From assembly GCA_004431415.1 (NCBI GenBank), contig QPMI01000029.1:1-64000 (forward strand): a stretch of 64,000 nucleotides of DNA, given 5' to 3'. The stretch's first letter is position 1; each line of letters starts with the position of its first letter. The DNA is from Cyanophora paradoxa. Lineage: Eukaryota; Glaucocystophyceae; Cyanophorales; Cyanophoraceae. Made by a program: the position numbers and the translations under genes. This document shows, one piece after another, positions 31,777 to 40,692 of the stretch. The notes under the pieces were generated by a model that saw only the letters and a list, made by a program, of their open reading frames with translations, did no database searches and was not told the origin of the DNA.

Positions 31777-33633
31777 TGCCCTCGCCCCGCCGGCCCTCCA
31801 GGCCCCGCGGCGAGCGCCGCTGGCGCTCAAGGCTCGGGCCTTCCGGACGCCGGGCCGCGCCTCCTCGCCGGGGGCAGGGCGCCGCCGCCGCCGCCGCCTT
31901 TCTCCATTGAGGTCCCTGACTTTGATGTCGACGAGCTCCTCCCAGGCGTCCCGCCCCGCCTCGCCCCCACGCCCGTGCGGCCCGATCGCATCGCCGCAGC
32001 CCTGGAGGGCCACCCCGATCCCTCCCTTGCCGCCCGCCTCGCACACGGGTTCGCCCACGGCTTCCCGCTGCAGTACCGCGGCCCTTCCTTCTCTGCAATT
32101 TCCCGCCCCGAGCCCTCTGCCCTTGAGCACATCGACGTGGTGCGACAGGACGTCGAGAAGGAGATCGCCATGGGGCGGGTCGCCGGCCCGTTCCCGTCTC
32201 CTCCCCTCGCCCCCTTCGTTGCCTCCCCAGTCGGCGCCATTCCGAAGAAGCGTTCGACCAAATGGCGCCGAATTCACAACCTTTCGTACCCCAAGCACCG
32301 CGGCCCGTCAGTCAACAGCGGCATTGACCCTGACGAGCTACACTACCAGAATACGAAGGTCAGCAGAGCAATTGAGCTTCTGATTCAGCTCGGCCGCGGC
32401 GCCGAGATGGCTAAGGCGGATATCGAGTCCGCTTTTCGCCTGCTGGCGGTACGGCGGAAGGACTGGTGGCTCCTCGGCTTCGCCCTCCCCTCCCGCTCCA
32501 ATCCCACCGTCCTCGAATTTTTCATCGACCTCTGCCTCCCCTTCGGTGCCCGCTCCTCCCCCCGCATTTTCGAGGACCTCGGCCAGGCCCTCGATTTTGC
32601 CCTCCGCCGCCGTGGGCTCGATCCCACCCGATATGTCGACGACATTTTCCTCATCGGACAGGCCGGCACCGGCGAGTGCCGGCGGTACATCGACGTGCTG
32701 CTCGAGGTCTGCGCGGACCTTGGTATTCCTCTGGCCCCGCATAAGCTAGAAGGACCGGGCACCCGCCTCACCTTCCTCGGCATCGAGCTTGACAGCCTCG
32801 CGATGGTGGCCCGCCTGTCCCCAGAGCGGCTCGCTGATCTCGAAGCGAAGCTCGCGGAGTGGGCCACTCGCAGCCATGCCTCAGCCGGCCAGCTCCGCTC
32901 CCTCGCCGGCTCCCTTGTCTCGGCCGTGCCCGTCGTCCCCGCGGGGCGCTTTTTCCTTCGGCGGGTCGTGGCGCAGCTCGCCACTCTACGGGCCAATCAC
33001 CATCGCGCCCGGCTTCATGCCGGCTTTCATGCGGATCTCACATGGTGGCGCGACCTCCTCCAGCGGCTGCATGGAGTCCGGCTCATCCCTACGTCTGACT
33101 GGCAGTCGGCCAAGGTGCTGCGAATCCAGACCGACGCCAGCAATCTCGGCTTCGGCGCAGTTTTCGGCAGCTCGTGGACCTTCGGATCTTGGCCAGAGGG
33201 CACGACTCGCAGCATGCCCTGGCGCGAGCTGATGGCCCTCGTCATCGCAGCGGCGACCTGGGGCCCCAGCTGGCAGCAGCAGCGAATTATTTTTGAAACC
33301 GACTGTAAACCTGTCTTCCATGCCCTTTCCGGCGGCCGCATTTCGCAGCCGGCCCTCGCTCCCCTCCTCCGCTCCCTCTACCGCCTTTCCGCCCTCCACC
33401 ATTTCGAGTTTCGCGCTGTACACGTCCCGGGCCTCGAGAACACGCTCGCCGACCCGCTCTCTCGCCTACAGATCAGCGTTTTCAAGGAGCGGCTCCCATC
33501 AGCGGATTCCTCGCCGACTCCCCCTCAGTGGCCCGAGACCCAGGGCTCGCTGCCACCGCCGCCTTCTCCTCCTCGAGCTCCCTCACCGTCTGCCGCCTCC
33601 GCTCCTCAATCAGGCCAGCCACAGGCCCCGTGA
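31777..33633 (+). CDS. pol: DIRS/Ngaro-type reverse transcriptase-RNase H
   Basis: The frame is open from the repeat array (31759) to the stop at 33631-33633; the first ATG is 31975. The RT region includes VGAIPKKRSTKWRRIHNLSY, MAKADIESAFRLLAV (catalytic Asp), CLPFGARSSPRIFED and RYVDDIFLIGQ (catalytic pair). Then come FLGIELDSLAMVARL and the RNase H: LRIQTDASNLGFGAVF, SMPWRELMAL, IIFETDCKPVFHAL and HVPGLENTLADPLSRLQ, with all acidic residues present. This combination and wording is typical of the DIRS order. The C-terminal 60 residues are Pro/Ser-rich. The upstream join to gag is unclear; a stop at 22230 lies in the same frame. Confidence 0.88.
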   Translation, partial: CPRPAGPPGPAASAAGAQGSGLPDAGPRLLAGGRAPPPPPPFSIEVPDFDVDELLPGVPPRLAPTPVRPDRIAAALEGHPDPSLAARLAHGFAHGFPLQYRGPSFSAISRPEPSALEHIDVVRQDVEKEIAMGRVAGPFPSPPLAPFVASPVGAIPKKRSTKWRRIHNLSYPKHRGPSVNSGIDPDELHYQNTKVSRAIELLIQLGRGAEMAKADIESAFRLLAVRRKDWWLLGFALPSRSNPTVLEFFIDLCLPFGARSSPRIFEDLGQALDFALRRRGLDPTRYVDDIFLIGQAGTGECRRYIDVLLEVCADLGIPLAPHKLEGPGTRLTFLGIELDSLAMVARLSPERLADLEAKLAEWATRSHASAGQLRSLAGSLVSAVPVVPAGRFFLRRVVAQLATLRANHHRARLHAGFHADLTWWRDLLQRLHGVRLIPTSDWQSAKVLRIQTDASNLGFGAVFGSSWTFGSWPEGTTRSMPWRELMALVIAAATWGPSWQQQRIIFETDCKPVFHALSGGRISQPALAPLLRSLYRLSALHHFEFRAVHVPGLENTLADPLSRLQISVFKERLPSADSSPTPPQWPETQGSLPPPPSPPRAPSPSAASAPQSGQPQAP

Positions 33634-33979
33634 GGGCGCCGGCCAGTCTCGAGCCCGCTCTTCTAGATTTATCGATATCGTCTTTCTTCTCTTTCCTCGC
33701 TGCTTCACACCAAACATATTTTATATCATTTATTGGATGCCGCTTCTCTTCATTATATTTCGTTCGCATCGGAGGCGCCCAGAGGCCAGCACCCTCGTAG
33801 CTGTCGGTCTAGTCACAGACCTTAGCCTCGTGTGCAGCCCCCTGATCGTTTACAGGCATCCAATTGTAGTCATCTAGAGTGTACGGCCGGCAGTATATTC
33901 AAATCAGATATCTCCAGCATACGATCCTGATCTAGATCTCAGAGTCTTACCCGCGCGAGAAATAAGCCGAGTGAGTTAA

Positions 33980-34148
33980 TGGGTAGTAAAGTAGATTTAC
34001 TGAGGTTAGCGAGCCGGCTGATCGAGCCCCGTTTCGCAGTCTAAACTTCAAGTTCCGAATTTGATTCAGGTAGTCAACTTGTACTAGCGTACCCATACGC
34101 GGTTTCGCGCGCAAGCGCGGCGCCCGAGCCGCCTCAATTTCGCGTTTC
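33980..34148 (+). repeat. Right 169-bp terminal direct repeat of the DIRS-like element
   Basis: Identical by eye to 20713-20881. Followed by ccgccc and then the 16-base sequence that also precedes the left repeat. Confidence 0.92.
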
Positions 34149-34170
34149 CCGCCCCAGAGTTACGCATTAA

Positions 34171-35069
34171 CTATGTGAAGAAAAATCTCTGTGACGCCAT
34201 AGTAAAAAATGCGTTAACTATGTCGAATATGTGTCAAACGGAACAGGGAACTCTGCCCTTTCGCGTCGTCCTGCTTCGCCTCCGCCTCCGCGTCGTCTTG
34301 TTGTTCCTCTTACTTGTCTGCTTCCTGTTATTTATCTTTCTCAAATTTGTCCTCCGCTTCTTAGTGATGTAATTCCTTCCGATATTGATGGTATCTCTAG
34401 CTCTGGCTCTTCTTCGTGTCAGTCATCCTCTGTCCCTAGATCTGCTCGATTTCTCGTCTCTTCTCGATCTGTCTCGAGCTCTGTGTCTTTTCTTTTTTAT
34501 TGTCGATTTTGGCTCTTTGTCTTATCTTTCTTCGTGCTCTTGTCTTAGTTATTTTGCTTTTTTGTCTTTATGCCCCCTGGGCAGCCCCCGCAGTGCTGGT
34601 GTCTAGAGACTGTGGCCGGTAATTCACCAAAAAAAAACTCTATTAAAATAAAATTAATAGAGATTTGGAAAATAGAACTGATGCGGCGAAAGAATAGATG
34701 TCACAGAGATAGCAAGCTGCTGCAGGGCCGGCGCCGGGCCCCCGCACCGCCCCCGCTTGCTGCGCCCGCCGCTGCGCTCGAGCTCCCGGGGCTGCATACA
34801 TGCACTCAAGACCTGTATTCTGCACACACTTCATCTTCCGCCCCCGCTCGCCCCGCCCCGCCGCTCGCGATCGGGAGCTCGGCGGCCCCGATCGCGATCG
34901 CGAGCGGCCATCGATCGCGATATCCGCTCTGAAATTAGAATTAATATTACTACATTTCTCAAGCCCCTCGCCTCCGGGATCCAGCCGCTTTAGCCCGCGA
35001 CCGACCCTCGACGATCCACAGTAGCGCACGGGGCTCGCCGAGTTGCAATTGGGCGCCTTGCTGCATCCC
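34171..35069. other. Remaining end of duplication unit 1; CT-rich, no gene seen
   Basis: 34240-34600 is pyrimidine-rich with Ser/Leu-only frames. An 11-base inverted pair (atctctgtgac at 34185-34195, its complement at 34700-34710) encloses 504 bases but has no matching target duplication. From about 34910 the sequence resembles the crystallin-gene intron of unit 2 near 37290-37370 (cgctct, aagccc, then tagcgcac). This marks the end of unit 1. Confidence 0.45.
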
Positions 35070-35377
35070 ACGATAAAGTCCTCTTCGACCGCATCGAGCC
35101 CGACTTCTTCGGTGCGCGTACCCCCCTCGTCCTTCCCCCCCTTCCAACTTGCTTTTAATCTCATTGTTCGCTCGCTCCGTCCCTACGTAGGCTCGAAGCA
35201 CACGGGGTTCTTCACGTTCACGATCCTCGGGCGCACGCGCATCCAGGTACCTCTCAAGCTCACCTGAAATCAATGCTAATCGGATCCCACCTGACCCGGT
35301 TTCGATCTCAGGTGGCTGCGTACTCGCGGCACGCGCACGGGGAAGACCTCCGATACGTCTCCGAGATCCAGAAGTAA
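35070..35377 (+). pseudogene. Phosphatase 3' fragment (duplicate of last exons)
   Basis: Three exon blocks (about 35070-35111, 35191-35246, 35312-35377) reproduce the last three phosphatase exons with the same introns. The protein reads DKVLFDRIEPDFF, GSKHTGFFTFTILGRTRIQ and AYSRHAHGEDLRYVSEIQK before the stop. The copy begins abruptly inside the antepenultimate exon and lacks every catalytic motif. It is a duplication by-product, with intron differences at many positions. Confidence 0.9.
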
Positions 35378-36520
35378 CTGCCGGGCGGTTACTAACTGCC
35401 GGGCGGTTACTAACGGCCGACTTCCTCTGTCGGGCGGCCCGGATCCGGACGTTGGACCGGGGTCCCCATGGCCAGTCTCGGGAAGAGGCGCCCGATCTCG
35501 TCCGACCGTCCGTCTGCACACTTTTAGTTATGTGCTCTGCGATTTTTTGGGGGGGCGCTCCCGTCCCTCGTGTCTCTCCCTTTGTGGTTCACGCGAATTC
35601 AACTTAGGATTTTGCAGTCTCCAGCCTACAGAGGACTATCTCTTTTGCCGTTGCGAATTGTGTCCATCGAAGAAGCTAGGATCGGAGTTTTTCAATTATG
35701 TATTCCCTTTCCATCATAGTATGGCTTCAGGCAGTCCTCTGAGTCAATCAGTGACTCGTTTGCAGTGTTTGTATCGGAGTCTTCAGTGTAAATGTCGATG
35801 TCCACGTGCTATCTTGAAAGCCGCGCGCGCAGCTGCACCGGAGTCGTGACCGGACCAGCTGATATTCACGGCATCTAGATCTAAAGCTTGCCAATGGAAT
35901 TAATATATATTGGCCGCATTCAGAGACATTGACGACATCGCGGCCCCGATTCGCGGCGGCCGAGTACGTATACGTTGGTACGAGTTGCAGTTGCTAAAAT
36001 ATTAATTTCATCATGGAAAGTTGAAAGCATCAGTGCCCCGGTCCGGGAAATCGGCGGTAATCCACCGGACAACCGGTACCGGGATATCGATATCGATCCC
36101 GGGTTCCCGGAGCACTGATGCTTCGGACTCTTTAAGTTCGGAGGAATCGGAGCTTGAACGAGCTTCAAGGCTTCCGGTTCTTTCGAATCGGAGCTTTCGG
36201 ATAACGTTAACAGCTCGATAGTGAGCATGCTTCGCTCGAAAGTGCCGCTTTGAATTTTTCTGTAACCGTCTGGCCCCTTTTTTTCAAGCTGTTGCCGGCT
36301 AACTTGCCGCCGCTGCTCCGCCGCTTCTGCGCATGCTCTGAGCCTCTGCTGGCCGACTCCCGAGTCCCGACTCCCGAGTCCCGGCTCCCGAGTCCCGAGT
36401 GACCTTCCCGGGAAGGTAGCGTGAACGTTGAACGGCGAGCGGCAAGTTGCCGATCATGGCGATGGACAAGGACAAGTTTGCGAGCACGATGGACATGGTG
36501 AACGTTGAACGGCGAGCACG
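35378..36520. other. Intergenic of unit 2, upstream of the crystallin-like gene
   Basis: Aligns in pieces with unit 1: 35600-35925 with 13150-13510, and 36110-36290 with 19400-19560. The roughly 5 kb between these in unit 1 (retroposon, TIR elements, Cys-rich exons) is missing here. Near 36447-36475 a 30-base piece of the first coding exon (atggcgatggacaaggacaa) occurs an extra time just upstream of the real one. Confidence 0.6.
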
Positions 36521-38745
36521 ATGCCGATCATGGCGATGGACAAGGACAAGTTTGAGGACGACGACATCGCGTACGACGGCGACTACCGCTGGGCCACCCT
36601 CACGTACTTGACTTGTATATAATTATATATATAATTAGCTATAGTAAGCTTCACAGTATACGTACGTATGTATGATCGTGAGCTCTTCGCCCAGCGAGGA
36701 GACCTCGGCCGGGTGCGCGGCCGCCAAGGCCGCCCTGCTCGCCTCGCTCGGGGCCAAGACCACGAAGACCGCTGTGCTCTACCGTGGCGTACGTATACGT
36801 GGCCATAAGCTTAGAATTAAGCTTAAGCCCGTCATGATCATGATCAACTTTCGAGGCTAATTATTATCCGATGATTTCGAGCGCAGGCCGACTGCAGCTC
36901 GGACAGCCTAACGCTCACGGCCGACGCCAAGAAGCTGTCCGCGCACGTGAGCCGCCCGCCCGCCCGCCCGCCTGGCCCCGGCCCCTAGCCTCCGCCCTCT
37001 CTAGATCTGGTCCCTTCTGTTTGATTTAGATTTCGAATTCTTCGCCGCTTGCCCGGCCCGCGAATTCGACTCGCGAACGACGGCCGTCGATTGAGACGTC
37101 GACTCGCGATCGAACCGCGATCGGCCGCGGACCGCGCGCCGCCGAATCTTAAAACTTCGTTTAGGGTCTTTGAATTCGTCGCCCTACGTCTCATGATTAC
37201 CTTCCACCGCCCCCCCCCCCCCCCTCCGATCCCCCCTCCTCCGATCCCCCCCCCCCCCCCCCCCCCCCCCCCCGCTCAGCGGCTCTGCGCGGTCATCCGC
37301 TCTAAAACTTTTAAGCCCGCGCCCCGCCCTCGCCGCTCCACGGTACTATGGTAGCGCACTGCGGCATGGCCCGCGGCGCCGGCGCCGTGCTGCAGCTGCA
37401 TCGCAGAGCCGGGTATATATAAAATCCGGGATCCGGTCCCCCACGCCGCAGAAAGTGGCGTCTGCCAGCAGCCTGAACTGGAACGACCGGGCGACCACCG
37501 TCTGTCTCGGTGAGGCATGGCCAGCGCACGGGCAGCGAGTTCCGAATTCGAGTCTGCCCGCCCTTCGCTGATTCATTAGTCATGATTATTTCAGCGCCCA
37601 ACACGGAAGTGAAGATGTACTGGGACAAGAACTACGACGTGCCATCTATTCTTCGCCTTCTTCTAGATCTCCACCCCCCCCCTCCTTATTTTGTGTGCGA
37701 TTTCCGTCGCAGGGGTACCGCTGCTGCGCGGAGAACGCGGAGACGGCCGCGGGCTTCGAGTGCTTCGAGCTGGACGAGAAGCACAAGGTCGGAAAGGACG
37801 CGGACCTCGAGCGGAACTTCGCGGACGAGTCCGTGCTCTAATCTATCGCAAATCAAATGATCATAACTTTCAAAAGTCGACCGATTCAATCGAATCGAAT
37901 TGAATCTGTCAAACTATATATAACGTCGATCCGTTTCATGAGCTTAATTTAAAGCTCGAGCCCGCAGCGTGTCGAGCCTGAAGGTCGACATGGCGCAAGA
38001 CCTCGCGACCGGCTCGACCGTGCAGCAGGTCCGACGGTCGCCTCTTTTATGTACATCTAAGCTTTCAGCTTTCTCTTCACCGAACTCTGAAACCAAAAAG
38101 CTTGCCGGCGCCGATCGCCTGATATAATATTCAATTTCGCGTCTGATTACAATATATACCGCTGCATGCGCAGATCCTCTACGCCGACGCTGATCTCGAC
38201 GGCGACGGCAGCTCCTTCGTGCGTCCAGTTGAATTTCTCATCATTAAATAACCAGGTGTAATCGCATTGAACATAAAACGTTGACGCAGGAGCTGGCGCC
38301 CTCTGAATTTCCTTTGCTGCACGGGGACGCGTTCGCCGTAGAGTCCGAGCTGGGGCCCGAGGTCCGTGCCCCCCCCCCCCCCCTCTCTCTTCCTCTCCCC
38401 CCCCACTCCACCCCCTCGATCTAGCTGCCCCCCCCCTTAAGCTTCCCCCCCCCTCCCCACACACCTCCCCTCCTCCCCCTGTTCTCGCACCCCTTCTCCC
38501 TCTTCCCCCCATCCGGATTCCCCCCAGCTCCGCCGAAGATTACCATTTCCAGAGCTTGCCGCCCGCTCGCCCCGCCGAGCATGCGCATTAGACCTAGATT
38601 AGCATTCGACGCTGACTCGTAAAACACCCGGCCCCCCTCCGCCTGCCAGGCGGGGAGCAGCTTCGAATTCGAATTCGAGGCGGCCGAAGTCTGCATCGAC
38701 GCGGCTGGCGATCCGGGGGCGCGCGACGAGGTGGAATTCTTCTAG
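36521..38745 (+). CDS. Beta/gamma-crystallin-like protein with three Greek-key motifs
   Basis: Exons: 36521-36603, 36695-36788, 36887-36946, 37452-37509, 37595-37638, 37713-about 37833, about 37967-38028, 38174-38218, 38290-38361 and 38650-38745. All joins fit except 37833/37967, which is off by one base. Greek-key signatures: VLYRGADCSSDSLTLTAD, closed by WNDRATTV; MYWDKNYDGYRCC, an exact Y-x4-Y-x-G motif, closed by FADE and VSSLKV; and ILYADADLDGDGSSF. The WNDRATT and DE-VSS words resemble the N/D-N/D-x-x-S/T-S calcium site of this family. No signal peptide or membrane segment is seen. The first exon is acidic and Lys-rich (MAMDKDKFEDDDIAYDGDYR) and could be internal if more exons lie upstream. 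Family assignment is inference from motifs. Confidence 0.75.
37205..37275. repeat. Long poly-C tract in crystallin-like gene intron
   Basis: Nearly 70 bases of C broken only by ctccgat words, ending in an uninterrupted run of more than 20 C. Strong i-motif/G-quadruplex potential and a likely assembly weak point. Confidence 0.8.
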
Positions 38746-40692
38746 AATCGATATTTATCGATATATATCGGGTTCGACTAGCACTTGGTCAAGCATCAAC
38801 GTGGCGATTCCGCACCTATTCATGATCATGATCGATATCACGCGTACACATTGTGAATTGCATGATTGAATCCAACATGCATTGTGAGGTCCAGACTATA
38901 TTGATGGGTAACAACACAGCAATATTTAATCATTCGAATGTGCTCGTGCCGCGACTCCCGCCAGTCGCGCGCATATGACATATACATGCATGCGACCCCG
39001 AGGCTCCCCCCCCCCCCCTTCTCAGGGCCTCCCCCTTCTCCCTCCACCCGGTGACCCCCTTCGCCCCCCGCCCCTCTCTCAGAGTCTCCCCCCCACGCGC
39101 GCGCCGGCGGCCGCCGCGCTAGCGCGCTAGCCGGCCGGCTGGCGGCCGGGGGGGGGGGGGGGGGGGGGCAGAAGGGGAGGGGGCCGGGGAGGAAGGGGAG
39201 GGAGGGGGGGGGGGCGGGGTCGGGGTCGCTGCTTTCGCCGAGTGGGGAGGAGGCCGGCGGCCCGGCGGGCAGCGGCGCCGGCCGCGGCGGCCGGGCGTGG
39301 CTCTCCGGGCGGGGCGCGGCCCGGCGGGCGGAGACGTGGCGGGCGGCGGCGCGGCTCGCCGGGCGCAGCGGAGGCCGCGGCGGGCGGCGGCGCGGCTCGC
39401 CGGGCGCAGCGGAGGCCGCGGCGGACGGCGGCGCGGCTCGCCGGGCGGGGCGGAGGCGCGGTGGGCCGTGGGCGGCGGCACGGCTCGCCAAGCGGGGCTG
39501 AGGGATGGCCGGGCGGGCGGGGGCGCGGAGGCGCGGCGGGCGGCGGGCGCCGGCGGCGCGGCTCGCCCGGCGGCTGGGCAGCCGCGCGCGGCGGCGGGAC
39601 GTCGACGAAGGCGCGGCGGGCGGCGGCGCGGCTGGCCGCGGCCGGGCGGGCGGAGACGTACGCGGCCGCCGGCGGGCGGCGGCCGCGGGGCGCAGCTCGC
39701 CGTCCATATGCATGTTGATTAATTCGCAGGGGGCGCGGCCCGCGCGGGCGACCCCGCGCCGCGGGCCCGCGGCGGTTGTGCTGCTTCAAGGCTGCTTGTG
39801 CTGCATGCTTAATTATAAGTTGTGCACGCGTATGCCTTATCCATGATGGCGTAACTTGAACGATCGCGATTCGCGATCGCGAATACTGGCACTCAAATTA
39901 CAGTATACGTATTCACCGTCGTCACGTCGCCGACTCGCCGTGAGAGGCCCGTGACGCGATCGCGAATACGACGGTACTCAAAACTAGTACTGTAGTTACA
40001 GTGCAAATGTACCCGTCTTGAAGGCGCTGAAACGAGCAAAAGAAGCAGACCAATGCCGAAGCGGCAAAAATTGAAAACAATTGCGATGTACGTAAAAAAC
40101 GCACGATAAATATGTACCCCATGCCAATTAGGAGGGAGCACACGCGGGAGCCTCCGCATCCGCCGGACCGCCGCCCTACCGGCCGCGGGTACGCCTCGAG
40201 CTCCGGCCCTGAGCGGCCGGTGCGGGAGCGTGCTGCGGGACTCGCGGCGGGCCGCGGGTGGCACGCGTATACGGCCGGGCGCCGCCTGGAGCTTCTCCCG
40301 GAGTCCGATCGAGGCAAATTCGTCGGCATTCGGTGACTCTGACCAAGTACTAGAGCAACTATAGCTAGCTAGATCATAGGGTAAGGCCTAGGAGACTGCA
40401 GGTTACGTCGGCACCGTCGGACGCGCACGCGTACCTTATCGCGTAGACTGCGGCGTAGTACGGCGCGCGCGTCGGCGAGTCGACCGTCGACGTCGGGCTT
40501 CGACCCAGGACGCTGCAGTCAGTGCAGAGCTTCGGAAGGATCATGGTGCGATGATCGTCTAGATCTGCAGCAGCAGCAATCAGCTGGCAAAATGCGTGAA
40601 ATTGAAATCAGCGAATGACCCTTCTGGCATATGCATAGGCCGAGCTGGAGCGCAAAGTCGATATATATAAGGATCCGCTTTCGCGGGGTCCT
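38746..40692. other. Intergenic with G-run and GC minisatellite; no gene seen
   Basis: A G-rich block spans 39149-39230, including about 20 consecutive G. From about 39290 to 39700 the words gcggctcgccgggcg and gcggaggccgcggcgg recur as a degenerate 40-60-bp minisatellite. Its translated frames are Arg/Ala/Gly noise. The remaining flanks are palindrome-rich. The segment just before 40693 should hold the promoter of the giant gene; I see no clear element. Confidence 0.55.

Larger units (their letters stand above)
20697..34170 (+). mobile_element. DIRS/Ngaro-like retroelement with 169-bp direct repeats, split by a LINE
   Basis: Direct repeats 20713-20881 and 33980-34148 are identical by eye. 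A further identical 16-mer (cagagttacgcattaa) lies just outside both ends (20697-20712 and 34155-34170), with six extra bases before the right copy. Inside are a gag-like ORF, a GC-rich tandem repeat and an RT-RNase H ORF of the DIRS/Ngaro type. After subtracting the LINE the element is about 4.9 kb. No tyrosine recombinase, DDE integrase or other transposition gene is visible, and only about 350 bases separate the RNase H end from the right repeat. It is either non-autonomous or mobilised in trans. The repeats can be read as LTR-like or as split direct repeats; I cannot decide. Confidence 0.82.

Noticed and set aside
34185-34710. Possible DNA transposon bounded by an 11-bp inverted repeat
   Set aside because: No flanking target duplication, no second copy in the window and no coding content; the pair could be chance.
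38838-39846. Overlapping Pro/Ala/Arg-rich frames on both strands
   Set aside because: They follow the GC minisatellite periodicity and lack motifs, sensible starts or splice context.
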